Positions 53,596 through 64,000 of a DNA stretch of 64,000 nt are shown in pieces. Positions within the stretch are counted from its first letter, which is position 1; each line of letters opens with the position of its first letter. The translations under genes and the position numbers were made by a program. Origin of the DNA: Homarus americanus (taxonomy: Eukaryota; Arthropoda; Malacostraca; Decapoda; Nephropidae); contig NW_024748870.1 of assembly GCF_018991925.1 (NCBI RefSeq), positions 4,107,436 through 4,171,435 on the forward strand. Direction: 5' to 3'. Under the pieces are notes generated by a model. It saw only the letters and a program-made list of their open reading frames with translations, did no database searches and had not been told where the DNA came from.

Positions 53596-56500
53596 AGTAG
53601 CAGTAGAGTAAGTAATCAGTACGTGTTTGTATTACGGTAAAAAAAAAAATACTGTTGGACAATTTTGGTACATGTTAACTGAAAAGACTAACATCAAAAG
53701 ATTTGTTGGCTATTTTTTTACCAGACTCACATATGTTCCTCTTATTTTTAACTGTTGCACCGCGCATAAAAGTCACAGAAAAATATGATGATTTCTTTAT
53801 GACTACAGGTTAAATTATCGTATTAGCCTTGTGGTCGATGGCGGGATAATAACAACATTAGAAGAGTTAATCCTTAAATGTGGTTTGTTTTCTCCCTTAA
53901 TATAAAAAACTATAGAAAACGAAGATTAATGACAGACTATTCAACACGACATAATTGAGATTAACATGTAGGACAGAGGGTTAGGTTAGGTTTGGGATAA
54001 TTAACATATATATACTCAGACAGAAATAGGTTTAAAAATCCAGACAATGGTTCACACGTAAACATGAGACAGCGATCCCTGGAGGACGTAAAATATCCTT
54101 GCAAGGGCCAGAAAATTCACCAGCAAAACGATACAGTATCCACAGAGGAGAAGGTTCGTCACGCGCCCATCAGCGAATCGTTTAAGGAGTATTTCGGTGT
54201 CAACACAATCTGGGTGGAGTGTTTGATCAAATGTATTTACGCACAGAATCCAACATGAGAGGCGCGCGATAGGTTTCGTTTAATACTAATTTATACCAAT
54301 ATTGGCAAGTAAACCGTAATCATCATTTAGAGAATATTTTGAGAAATTCGAGTTTGATATTTTGATATTTAGTGAAGTAGTGACTAACCTTACAACCTTC
54401 CCTGGCACCGTTTACCACTTGTGTGTGTGTGTGGTTCCTATACCCGTGAGTGATGGAAATGAGCTCGCAATTAGTAGTGACTGGCATTGCAATCAACAGT
54501 TACGTAAGTTGGCTGGAATTGCACCAGGCATGAGCATATAGCGGTCTTCAGAAGGTGCACTGGGGATCTAACAAAAGTAAAGAGTAATCAAAGAAAGACT
54601 GAAAGCGGCAAAAGACTGTATGTACTAATTTCTCCCCGACATTCCTCCAGTTGAGAGAGAACGAACCAAATGAACTGAACCAACAGGGAGAACTTTAATA
54701 AACCTACTTATTTAGGTTTTCACGATGGGTTTATTATTTATGTATGTATTTATTTTTAAGATTTGTATCGAGGTTTGTTTTTCATAGTGGTAATATAAAG
54801 ATGACAGCAATGGTTAAAAAAAATACGAATGGTAGTGTGTGAGGTATTTATGTGTTATATTCCCACAATAAAATGATAAAACTCTACAAATTACTTACAC
54901 AAGAGAAGAAATAGTGTATACTCTCACAACAAAAATACCAGGATTAATTAAGGCTCTTGCTGTTAGTTTAGTTCGTTAAGTTTGTTTTCGAGTTTCAGGA
55001 GACTCCCTGGTTGGCGCTCCACACCTACCTCGCCATTCTAGTGATACTCAACACAAACAACTAAATTTAATTCCCTACAAGAATCATAAGACTAGTGGAC
55101 TCTGGTAGAACTGAGTTAAGAGGTCTGGCGCGGCACAAGTACATTTAAATTTAAGGATCTAGAATATTTTTTGTTGAGAGAATAGGTTCGTTTCCCACAC
55201 AGACACAGTGACTTTGTTTGTCTTGTTTTGACGTCTGGTGTTGTACATCATCTTCACCGTCTTCCACCATTAAGGAAAAGTCAGAACTAAACAAACCTGA
55301 TGATCACGGGCTTCATATCATTAACGGAACGCTGGAATTAAGCTGACAAAAATGGGGAACTATTCCTTCAGACGAGAACTTAGCACTTGCAGATATTACC
55401 AATTATACAGTTTTAACTCTGGCACCAGGAGCAGTTTCCCTCTGATAACATAACTTTCTGGCACAAAAAATCTCGATGACACGACCCAGGTTGTGTAACA
55501 ACCCTGTGACGAGTTTTTGAGTCGAGATAACACGGCGTAGCGTCGAGGGAGTGAGGCGTGTGGCGTGGCGGCCTTACCAGGAGGTGGGTTACGTCTCTCT
55601 CAGCCTCGCCACTTTATGACGAGCTGCTCGTTATTTCCAGGTGATAAACACGGCAGCTAAATCACAGCGACGCTCGTAATAGTTCCAGGTTATAAACCTT
55701 GAATTTATAACACGGTTAAGAAAGTTGTAATCTTATTTCTTAATGTATAAACAAGGAGGCTGGAGTACCTGTGGTTATGTTCATGGCTGCACTGGTAGTG
55801 CTAAGTGAAAATCAAAGAGCCAAGCCGTAAACAATGATGGTGAGAGGAACAGGAGTGTGTGGGGAATTAAGATGTAGGCTTCCACTTTTTAGTAATAGTA
55901 AGACACGATACGATATGTTATTGAGTATAAACACGGCAGCTACTTTACAGTAACCTGGTTATTCCACTTGTTACCATTACCTTTATATATTACTCTCTGA
56001 TTCCAGTTAACACATTACTTGTTACTGCTGATGTTATGGTGATTGTCATGGGTTGTGTTGGTCCTACCCACACAACCCATGACAATGTTTGTTTTACGGG
56101 AGATAAGACACCAGGTGAGCCGTGCCCTCATCACTATTTCATGAGTGGGTATGTGAGCCAGTCTATGGGGGGGGGGGGAGGGGCAGACCTAGACCATGGG
56201 TTAATCAAGACCTTCTCCTCCCATGTCTTGAGGAAACGGGACAACACAGAGTCCTTTACCTGTGTACTGTCAGTGAAAAGAGACTATGCTAACCCAAGGT
56301 TTTGTTATTCCCCGTGGAAAGATCACGTGTGAAAGCCTGGTTGCAATAAGAGCGATCCAGGCTGGCAGTGGATGTATCACTTGAGGAATTAAGGCTCTGT
56401 TAAGTCATGCCCATAGTCGAGTAATCATATGTGCGTCTCCAGGTTGAAAACTACCCTCTTTTAGAAGATTAATTTTATTACGGCGTGAACGTGAGTGACT

Positions 56501-57093
56501 CGTATATCCATGCAAATCGTAAATCATTGCATGGAAGCTTGACAAATAAATGTAAGTACAATTATCTGCCCGTATCTGTGATCCTATCTTATTATTACTA
56601 AAGGTAATGACTGATTGGTTATGATAAAGTATAACCAATAACTTAGATGGATGTTGATAATTAATGGAATTCATTAAATCATCATTTATCAAGTATAAAT
56701 CATGGAATATCGGGTGGTGGAGTGAACTTCTACGTAGATACATTCTCATGTATAAGAAACCAGTGTGAAGGTATCGAACTCTACGGTAAGAAGTTAAGAA
56801 ACACATAATATCATATCCATCCAGACATATAACAGCGTCAGTGATTTACTAATTGGTGTTCAGGTAAGGAGGAGCAGCCGGCCTCCTCCCTAGGGTCTGC
56901 GGCCACTACAGGTATCGCCTCACATCATTAAACTTAATTAATTAATGAGAGCGGCAGCGGTGGTGGTGGTGGCGACGAGCTCTCAGAGACTCACACCTCT
57001 AGATAATGAGTTGACGGGTTACTGATTACGGAATCACTTTGGGACTTATCTTGATCCTCAGGCCGATATCACGAGTGGTATTTGATTTACATA

Positions 57094-57094
<1 letters not shown>
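53593..57094. other. Longest mostly single-copy stretch; no gene assigned
   Basis: About 3.5 kb of A+T-rich, largely non-repetitive DNA. A 64-codon frame at 54064-54258, a 98-codon frame at 56036-56332 and a 133-codon minus frame at 56405-56806 have no recognisable domains or convincing splice pairs. GGTTAGGTTAGG occurs near 53980. A perfect 17-bp-stem hairpin lies at 56042-56086. Confidence 0.45.
56042..56086. other. Perfect 17-bp inverted repeat (hairpin)
   Basis: ATTGTCATGGGTTGTGT at 56042-56058 is the exact reverse complement of ACACAACCCATGACAAT at 56070-56086. The 11-bp spacer itself can add three pairs (GGT/ACC). There is no U-run, so it is not an intrinsic-terminator analogue; it could be a tiny foldback remnant or a structured RNA. 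Confidence 0.9.

Positions 57095-57095
<1 letters not shown>

Positions 57096-57166
<71 letters not shown>
57096..57166. repeat. (GT)35 microsatellite
   Basis: A perfect GT run. Confidence 0.97.
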
Positions 57167-57167
<1 letters not shown>

Positions 57168-58020
57168 CCTCTTCGTTAAAATTTCAAATTATCATATATT
57201 CTAAAATTTCTTAACTAGTAGTAAATAATTCATATTACTATATTCATTAATGACAAATGTTATTATTAACTTGACTCTGAAAACGACGAGTAATATAATA
57301 TAACACACATAGATAACTCTTAATCAGAAACGTTATTTATGTGTTTTGTTGTCGTGTTATCAGTGTTATAAATCGAGTCTTAACCCAGAGCATCAGTGTG
57401 CAGGTGTTATCAAGGGGCTCACGGCGCTGTCTCCACTGTTGACAGGACGCCTGCTGAAATAATGTCACGCGGTTGTTAGTATTTACACAAAAAAAATAAA
57501 ATTATTTGTATTCCTGGTGAAGTAGACGTTCCAGAGATGATTTCAGTTTAAATTGAATTAAACCTCTTAGTACGATGCGTTAAATTATTATATAAGTTTG
57601 ATGATAAGGTAAGGGAGGGGTTAAGTCAATGTGCTCAGGGGGTTAAGAATGGTGGAGTGAAAATACTTGTTATGATATACAGAATGAAAAGGAATTTGAA
57701 TATTGAGCCTTGGACGGTGGTGATTTTATGCCATGGAGAGGTGATAGGGTGTGGAAGAGGTGTCGGGTCACTGGCAGGGAACCATTCCTCCCAGGATTTA
57801 GGATAATGGACACAAGGGTGTGAGGTGTGTGTGAGGTGGGGGGGCAGTGCCTCGTTCAAGAGTGGCACCATTGGCGGGAAGATGGAGGTCAGTGTGGTGT
57901 GGGAAGCATGTGAGTGGTGGTGGGTGTTATCTCTTACCATGGACACTAACACAGGTCTCTCCTCTCAGCCAATATATCTGGAGCATAAATACCCAGGCAA
58001 TACCTGTGCCTAAGAGGATG
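57167..58020. other. Single-copy stretch, no gene recognised
   Basis: Unique A+T-rich DNA, then G-richer from 57770. No supported exon. Confidence 0.4.
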
Positions 58021-58034
58021 TGGTTGGACCGTCC

Positions 58035-58430
58035 CCCACAGGTGGTCCCTTACATCCCCAGTGCCCCCACACAGTGGTCAACAACACACAATTCTTTATA
58101 CAGGTGGGTTCTTAACACAGTGCCCCCACAGGTAGTCATACACTGATGCCCCACACAGGCAATTCTTAACACACAATGCCCCATGCAGGTGAGAGTCATG
58201 CTTGCCTGGCACAGGTCATAACACCTGGTCTTTATGAGTGAGTCATGCCTGATGCACAGGTGAGTTGCACACAGCACTTCAGTGAGTCCTTAACACACCT
58301 GGCGCCCCCATACAGGTGAGTCCTTAACACACCTGATGCCCCCATATAGGCGAGTCCTTAACACACCTGATGCCCCCACACAGGTGAGTCCTTAACACAC
58401 CTGACGCCCCCTACACAGGTGAGTCCTTAT
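58035..58430. repeat. Degenerate ~37-bp repeat containing CAGGTGAGT
   Basis: Units of CAGGTGAGTCCTTAACACAC followed by CTGATGCCCCCACA are clear from 58250 to 58425 and more diverged to the left. Four units contain an exact CAG|GTGAGT splice-donor consensus. Confidence 0.88.
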
Positions 58431-58584
58431 CAGCTAATTACACAAAGGAATTCATTTTTGTTGTGTTAATGGATCAATAATATGGTTCGTGTTCGAATCT
58501 TATAAACGAGGTAGGTCAAACGGGTGAATTATACGAGGTTTTGATTGGTCAGAGCTGTAGCGGAGGTGTGAGCCAAGGGGTGAT

Positions 58585-58695
58585 GGATGAGTGACTGATG
58601 AATGGGTGACTGAAGGATGAAGGATGAGCGACTGTAGGATGATGGATGAGTGACTGAAGGATGAAGGGTGAGCGACTGAAGGATGAGTGATTGAG
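58585..58695. repeat. GATGAGTGACTGAAGGATGA repeat
   Basis: About five ~22-bp units of GGATGA(A)GGATGAGCGACTG type. Confidence 0.85.
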
Positions 58696-58977
58696 CATCT
58701 GGTGGGAGGATAAATAGACAGGTATACAGGTGAGGTAAACAGGTAGACAGGTAGACGGGTACCAAATAATATGAGGACTGAGGGTATTTCTGTCATTTCC
58801 CCTTAACATGTCATTACACACTGACAGGTAACTAGGCACCTGAGGTATATGTGTATGTTAATTACCAGCAGAGTGTAACCCTTGATAGTATAGCTGTGGT
58901 TGAAGGTGTGGTTGTAGGTGTGATTGTGACAGTGAACCACATTAATGTGTATTTGCTCAGCCTCCCGCGACTGCAAT

Positions 58978-58988
58978 GTGGTGTGTGT

Positions 58989-59050
<62 letters not shown>
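58978..59050. repeat. (GT)36 microsatellite
   Basis: GT run with a single GTAT interruption. It lies about 190 bp upstream of the anoctamin-like exon. Confidence 0.97.
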
Positions 59051-59052
<2 letters not shown>

Positions 59053-59157
59053 GCTTAACCCAGTTGTCTAACAGATAATGGCTGTCACTTGTAATTGTCA
59101 TGTGGAATAATTGTGGTGATAATAGTGGCCGGCCAACTTGGGGATAAGACAGGTGTG

Positions 59158-59216
59158 TGGTAGTGATGGTAGTAGTGGTGGTAGTAGTGGTGGTAGTAGT
59201 AGTGGTAGTAGTAGTA
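59158..59216. repeat. (GTAGTG)n / (GTA)n repeat beside the exon acceptor
   Basis: GTA/GTG triplets occupy the place where a pyrimidine tract would be expected upstream of the exon at 59244. Confidence 0.9.
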
Positions 59217-59218
59217 CA

Positions 59219-59225
59219 TACTAAC
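59219..59225 (+). promoter_or_regulatory. TACTAAC branch-point consensus
   Basis: A perfect TACTAAC, with the candidate branch adenosine at 59224, lies 19-20 nt before the acceptor AG at 59242-59243, ideal spacing for lariat formation. It compensates for a missing pyrimidine tract. Confidence 0.6.
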
Positions 59226-59243
59226 ATAGCGTCTATGGTGCAG

Positions 59244-59404
59244 GACTGTGAGGTGGTGGTGGTGATGGCTGGCGGCACGAGGGAGACGACGCTACAGTGG
59301 CTTTTGACGAGGCTCAAGACTCGCCTGCCGGAGCTAACTGTATGTGTCAAGAACCACGCCGCCACGAACTCCTACGCCCTCTACCTCTCCGCTTCCTACG
59401 ATGG
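59244..59404 (+). CDS. ANO8-like: Anoctamin-8-like exon (N-terminal cytoplasmic domain)
   Basis: A 161-bp exon coding about 53 residues, starting DCEVVVV after an acceptor (TACTAAC 19 nt upstream, GGTGCAG) and ending in phase 2 at a perfect GTAAGT donor (59405-59410). The peptide TLQWLLTRLKTRLPELTVCV, then KNHAATNSYALYLSASYD, matches in spacing the stretch of human ANO8 as I remember it: [N/D]C[D/E]V, TL.WLL, PEL.V.V, a charged HxxT, YA, and A[T/S]Y[E/D]. ANO8 is a TMEM16 family membrane protein implicated in ER-plasma membrane tethering and, in some reports, lipid or ion transport. Only this exon is visible; neighbouring exons must lie outside or in undetected positions. An in-frame ATG at 59235 gives an alternative start. 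ANO10 fits less well. Confidence 0.72.
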
Positions 59405-59800
59405 GTAAGTACCTCAAATAAAACTCCCCTTTTCAGATACACGATTGGATGTTCCGGTCACTCTGATTCAATCCTCTTTCTGTTGTCGGTACAAATCTAT
59501 CTAAATGGATCGAACACCTTGTCACCGCTGCCGCCACACTGTGCTCTTCACCGCCTGTGTAACTTGTAGACTCTGGCGCCATCATATCAGGAGAGACATC
59601 TGTGACAGCTTCATTATATTGAGTATTGCTTTGTTTACATTCTGACGAAATTTTCAATGGCGCCGAGACGGACATTTGTAACGTGTCAAGCTCCTGCCGC
59701 TGTTATTCTCTTTCATCGCTTAAATCGGTGTGTCCTCTTTAGGTGTCCTGTGTCTGTGCCGTATGTGTCTTTTTCCTAGGCTCCACATACAAGAAGGCTC
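59405..59800 (+). other. Start of intron after the anoctamin-like exon
   Basis: Begins with GTAAGT. The following sequence is unique DNA with no continuation of the anoctamin domain; I did not find the expected next exon on the + strand to the window end. Confidence 0.5.
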
Positions 59801-59980
59801 CACATACAAGACTCCAACACACACGAGGTTCCAACACACACAAGGGTCCAACACACACAAGGCTCCAACACACACAAGGCTCCAACACACACAAGGCTCC
59901 AACACACACAAGGCTCCAACACACACGAGGCTCCAACACACACAAGGCTCCAAAACACACAAGGCTCCAATACACAATAT
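59800..59980. repeat. 17-bp minisatellite (CAAGGCTCCAACACACA)
   Basis: About eleven units of CAAGGCTCCAACACACA with CGAGG variants, in a CA-rich background. Open frames on both strands are artefacts. Confidence 0.95.
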
Positions 59981-60257
59981 GAGGCTCCAGAGAGATGCAG
60001 GTTTCAGTGATGGATGCAAGTGCTCCTTCCTAAATCCGCCAGTCGTTGTGGGCGTGGCTGAATGGATGACTTAAGCTGTGAAGTCTGGGTGGATGAACCA
60101 GGATTATAAGTCTAAGTGGATGACTGGCAAAGTGGCAGACTTACCCGACTTGGCAGACCTACCTACCTACCTACCTTCCCAACTTGGCAGAAATACCTCG
60201 CATATAATTCCTCCCGATGTTGTGAGTTTAGGATGCCTCGTATTGTGCCCCCTACCT

Positions 60258-60258
60258 C

Positions 60259-60306
<48 letters not shown>
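60258..60306. repeat. (CT)n microsatellite
   Basis: CT run with one CC interruption. Confidence 0.94.
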
Positions 60307-60311
<5 letters not shown>

Positions 60312-60395
60312 TTCTTCCTATTTTTCGTCCCATTGTTTACAAGTATGTGGTAGCGGTAAGAGGTTGTGGTGACCCGATTCTCTTTTGTTTTATGA

Positions 60396-60396
<1 letters not shown>

Positions 60397-60444
<48 letters not shown>
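60397..60444. repeat. (TTTC)12 microsatellite
   Basis: A perfect TTTC run. Confidence 0.97.
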
Positions 60445-60450
<6 letters not shown>

Positions 60451-60539
60451 GTTTGTGCTGTTGTTATTAACATTTTGTTATGAATCCTTTCTGGGTTTTG
60501 TTCATTGTCTCTGTACAAGTTTCTGTCTTTTTTGCGTCT

Positions 60540-60541
<2 letters not shown>

Positions 60542-60631
<90 letters not shown>
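60542..60631. repeat. (CA)45 microsatellite
   Basis: A perfect CA run. Confidence 0.98.
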
Positions 60632-60633
<2 letters not shown>

Positions 60634-60770
60634 ATTACGTCGTCTCGCCAGAGTTCAGAAGGTGGGCCCCTTCAATCCCCAAGACACTGAGGTCCTAAGA
60701 TTAAAAATAAACCTAATGCATTAAAATATAAGAAAAATACTTTAATCGTTGCCTTGAATAAAAAAGCAAA

Positions 60771-60773
<3 letters not shown>

Positions 60774-60845
<72 letters not shown>
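60774..60845. repeat. (CT)36 microsatellite
   Basis: CT run with one GTCT interruption near its end. Confidence 0.97.
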
Positions 60846-61110
60846 ATCAGGTGAACGTGTCTCTTCTCGTTCTTTATATCAAGGGCTGTTTGTGAGGTTG
60901 TCTGCCTGTCACGTTAGTTTGGGTTCCTCTTTGTTATCGCTGTGTTGGTCAGAGGAAGCAGCCAAGACAGGGAGTGTAGGATGGCATGACGTGAGAAGGA
61001 CGGGGAGAAGCGAGGAGAATGAAGGAGGAGAATAATAATGGAGTTTGACTAATGGCAACATGTACAGAGCGATAGTTTAGGACTGACTTAAATACGGACA
61101 GAGATGACAG
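60846..61110. other. Short single-copy stretch
   Basis: No gene recognised. Confidence 0.4.
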
Positions 61111-61116
61111 ATTAGA

Positions 61117-61171
61117 CCTAACCTAACCTAACCTAACCTAACCTAACCTAACCTAACCTTACCTAACCTAC
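61117..61171 (-). repeat. (CCTAA)11 telomere-type tract
   Basis: About eleven CCTAA units with one CCTTA variant. Confidence 0.92.
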
Positions 61172-61279
61172 CATCCATCTTGCTTCCGTTTTGGCTTCTG
61201 ACCCTACACTTCCTTGGCTGCCTGCCTGCGAGGTGGGGAGGGGCAGCACCTATAATCCCCGAGTTACTGCTATGTCTGG

Positions 61280-61325
61280 TGGTGGGGTAGGTGGGGTAGG
61301 TGGGTGGGGGTGGGTGGGGGAGGGT
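61280..61325. repeat. GGTGGGGTAGGTGGG tract
   Basis: G-rich short repeat of GTGGGGTAGGTGGGG type. Confidence 0.85.
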
Positions 61326-61695
61326 CCTGTGATGGTGGTCTTTTACTGCAGACGAACACACGAAAATGAGAAACTTCTAAAATCCTCTTCATTGAAAATC
61401 AGATGAACACGAGGAAATCAGAAGCATCTAAAATTGACACTAGAACACAATCAGACGCACTCAAAGAAATAAGAAACATCAAATTTCATCATCGGAAATA
61501 ATCACCATCAGATCAAACACATTTCGGACAGTGAATTCACATTATCATCAAGCTCCTTATGATCTCAGCAAGAACCTCCCAAATTACCGGCACTAGTTCT
61601 CGACCCTGGAGCCAATCACCGACCTTCAAGAATATAAGTCCGCCACCACAGACCTCCGGCGTCAGGTCATAAAGATAAAATATGCGTTGTGGATA
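61326..61695. other. Single-copy stretch, no gene recognised
   Basis: Degenerate ~45-bp similarity (ACAC-AA-ATCAGA-CA-CTAAAA near 61355-61500) suggests an old tandem repeat; nothing else is visible. Confidence 0.35.
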
Positions 61696-61920
61696 TCGAA
61701 GTGTGTGTGTGTGTGTGGGTGTGGTGTGGGAGGCATGGGCAGGGGGGGCGTGTGTAAAGGGGAGCGTGTGCAAGGGGATGGGTCTTGTGGAAGGGTGTGA
61801 AAGGGGAAGCGTGTGCAGGGGTAGTGTAGGTGGAGATTCAGCAAGAGAGGGAGGGAAGGGAGGGAGGGGGGGAAAGGGGGAGGGGAGGGCAGGAAGGAGG
61901 GGGAAGGGAGGGAGAGGGTC
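61696..61920. repeat. GT run then GGAAGGGGAGCGTG purine-rich block
   Basis: A short GT run is followed by AGGGGAAGCGTGTGCA repeats (three to four) and a GGGAGGGAAGG tract to 61920. Confidence 0.8.
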
Positions 61921-62460
61921 AAGTGACTGGTGGTGACAACAAGAACCCTTACCTCCACTTCTAGACTCCTGAAGAAGGTCTCAAGCCAATCACTCGTGAG
62001 CCAGAAGAAGTCTTGGAGTGTCAATGTTGTTGCCTCTCAGCGGGGTGTTTGTGTTACCATCAGGACGTGCTTTTACCACCCAGAGCTTGTTTTATCACTC
62101 AGGTATTGATTTATCACTTAAACATTAACACTCAGAAATCATGTTACCACTCAGAATTGGCGTCATCATTCAGACCGACTATAAATTCTGCTATATAACT
62201 CACAACAGAGAAAAAGGGTGAAATTAGCCCCTCTAAATATGGGAGAGGAAGGTGATCAAAATATGGTCCATCCTAACTAACTACTAACACCAGAAGCTTA
62301 AAATCTGTTCTGTATGTTCATTGACCTAAAAACTATTACCTCATCAAATTTGGCACTGGTTAAAATTGCCACTCAGGATTGATGACCCATTAAAGTTGGA
62401 GAAAGTGTGTGAGGCGGTGGGTGGGTGAGGAGGGATGATTTACTATTTGATATTGTGGTT
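61921..62460. other. Single-copy stretch with old TTACCACTCAGA repeat
   Basis: Between 62050 and 62170 several diverged TTATCACTCAG / TTACCACTCAGA units recur. No gene is recognised. Confidence 0.45.
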
Positions 62461-62464
62461 TCTG

Positions 62465-62660
62465 CTCTCTCTCTCTCTCTCTCTCTCATAACCTGCCCTC
62501 CTTTACTTCCCTCTCATGCTTCCTTTTTTCATTTTTTCCTCTTTTCTTCCTCCATCCCTCTCCCCCTTTTTTTCCTTCCCTCATTCTCTTCCTCCTTTCC
62601 TACATCCCTCCCTCCCACCTCTCCTCTATCCTTCCTTCCATCTTTGTCTCCCCTAAAGTC
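62465..62660. repeat. CT-rich low-complexity
   Basis: (CT)11 near 62466-62488 followed by CCTTCC/TTTTC-rich DNA. Confidence 0.8.
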
Positions 62661-62736
62661 ACCTAGCTAATGTCTCCTGATGGTGCTAACGTCAATAATT
62701 TTTCAAGAAGACACACGTGAGGCGGCGAAATGGAGC

Positions 62737-62803
<67 letters not shown>
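62737..62803. repeat. (CA)33 microsatellite
   Basis: A perfect CA run. Confidence 0.97.
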
Positions 62804-62805
<2 letters not shown>

Positions 62806-62932
62806 ACTGCATCAGCTTTAAGACGGAAAATACACAGCTTGTATCCGAAACGGGTCATTACACAAGGTAATTATGGGGGGTATTGTCAGCCTGGGACTCA
62901 GCGGCGGACGTAATTGTCAGCTATCTTCCCCA

Positions 62933-63055
62933 AGCTGGTGGAGGAACTGAACTTTTTAACTGGTGAAGGAACTGAACTTTTTAGCTGGTGGAATAGCTGA
63001 ACTTTTTAACTGGTGGAGTAGCTGAACTTTCTACCTGGAGAAGTTGAACTTTTGA
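62933..63055. repeat. 27-bp minisatellite (GAACTTTTTAACTGGTGGAG)
   Basis: Five units of GAACTTTTTAACTGGTGGAG plus (G/T)A(A/G)CT, with progressive decay to the right. Confidence 0.92.
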
Positions 63056-63745
63056 ACAGTTAGAGCAGCTGAGGTTTATATTTTTCCCTTCAAGCTTAGG
63101 GGGGGGTGGGGGGACGAGGGAGAGGACGATGGTATGGAACACACAGCCTCTCTCTACGATGCAGCTCCGGGCTTTCATCTTTCACACTTCTACAGGAAGG
63201 AACCACCCGACGATGAGCTACAGCCTCGAGGTGGTCCAGTGTGGTTGATACTTGTGTTAGGTTTACCACCATCGATCTACAGGACCTCATTAGCGCCCTG
63301 GTCCTTTGATAAAACAGAGACGGAAGACTGGGAAGAGGATGAGGTGGGGGTGGTGCTGAAGACTCGAGATAACTGGTGACATCTGCCGTGGTGAAAGCTG
63401 TTGTGATACTCATATAATAATTAGCTATGACGGTGTGAATATTAATGTGAAAGAATAATAGAAGATAAACGAAAGGGATTATAAATTAGACGGTTGAGCT
63501 TCCCGGAGTGCGTTAACGAGGGGCCCCGATTCTCTAAGCCTCACTCACTACTGGGACAATACGTAACATAATATCGATCGTCTTTTGTTTATCTCTCGAC
63601 GCCCCATGCAAGTTGTGGGTGCTGTAGTGTGAGAAAATAAAATGTATTGTTGAAGGTAACAAGACGCGTAGACGCTTGTTAGCAGCCGACTGACTCACAT
63701 ACGCGTCATGAAATTCGATAAGACTTTGAAGACTACCTGACAAAG
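63056..63745. other. Single-copy stretch with an 81-codon frame; no gene assigned
   Basis: A plus-strand frame at 63134-63379 (acidic end ETEDWEEDEVGVVLKTRDNW) stays open for 246 bp in non-repetitive DNA. It has no domain I recognise, does not continue the anoctamin sequence, and lacks a convincing acceptor. Confidence 0.35.
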
Positions 63746-63771
63746 GAGAGAGAGAGAGAGAGAGAGAGAGG
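63746..63771. repeat. (GA)13 microsatellite
   Basis: A perfect GA run. The remaining 230 bp to the window end are unique DNA without a recognised gene. Confidence 0.95.
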
Positions 63772-64000
63772 CAAGTGTCAGGTGCTCCTCAATAATGAAG
63801 AGCCTCAAGTCGTTAGCCTAACTAGAGGGGATGAGAACGAACCACTGTTAACTAGCTCACGTAACGACACAAAGATAACACTCAATTGCTCCTAAATTAC
63901 TCTGAGAATTTACCTTAACTAGATGTGTTTTCGTGTCTCTAAATGGAACAAAAAATCACATGAAGTGTAGCCACCCCAGCTTATTTCACCTTAAGATTAA

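Noticed and set aside
56405..56806. 133-codon minus-strand frame in single-copy DNA
   Set aside because: No recognisable motif, no paired splice sites, and A+T-rich composition. A chance frame is more likely.
58480..58500. GTGTTCGAATCTTA resembling a pol III B-box
   Set aside because: No A-box at a proper distance, so no tRNA or SINE call.
63134..63379. 81-codon plus-strand frame as a possible next anoctamin exon
   Set aside because: Its peptide does not match the residues that follow in anoctamin-8, and the phase and acceptor do not fit.

Overview
This is a gene-poor window from an animal genome, most probably a decapod crustacean or a close arthropod relative. The evidence is dispersed tracts of the arthropod telomere unit TTAGG/CCTAA on both strands, an extreme load of (AC)n, (AG)n, (AAT)n and G-rich minisatellites, a CR1-like LINE relic, and metazoan exon/intron signals. 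There is no operon structure, no bacterial-type gene and no CRISPR array. Most long open frames here are read-through of tandem repeats in which every frame stays open. I cannot name the species. A run of 100 N (4465-4564) marks an assembly gap inside a repeat.

Layout: 0.0-2.6 kb is mixed low-complexity DNA with a TTAGG tract. 2.6-8.2 kb is a GGTGGT/GCGGAGTG satellite followed by a GA-rich satellite. 8.5-9.8 kb is a composite (CA)n / 57-bp minisatellite / (ATT)n / (CA)n block. 10.3-12.3 kb is CT-, GA- and GGT-rich. 13.58-13.87 kb is a hAT-type MITE with an 8-bp target duplication. 16.5-28.5 kb is a chain of minisatellites broken by small single-copy islands, one of which (17.64 kb) looks like a 3' terminal coding exon. 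29.4-30.7 kb holds a foldback element and a TA-flanked MITE sitting in a (GT)n tract. 33.4-34.25 kb and 52.66-53.56 kb are inverted copies of one ~0.85-kb repeat family. 36.55-38.12 kb is a broken CR1-like reverse transcriptase gene with its 3' octamer tail. 42.8-42.96 kb is a tRNA-derived SINE, 43.06-43.2 kb a foldback element, and 43.69-43.93 kb an array of nine TGACGTCA sites. 46.3-47.3 kb is a 23-bp minisatellite. 54-58 kb is the longest mostly single-copy stretch. 59.24-59.40 kb carries the one protein-coding exon I recognise, an anoctamin-8-like N-terminal-domain exon on the + strand. 60-64 kb returns to microsatellites.

Nothing here works as a multi-gene system. The most interesting material is (1) the anoctamin-8-like exon, which implies a host gene running left to right across the right end of the window; (2) a repeat family whose two copies, and possibly a third diverged one, share the plan (CA)n - body - minisatellite - hairpin - AATAAA - (ATT)n - (CA)n; and (3) several minisatellites whose repeat unit contains an intact regulatory-type motif (CRE, CCAAT box, E-box, splice donor).
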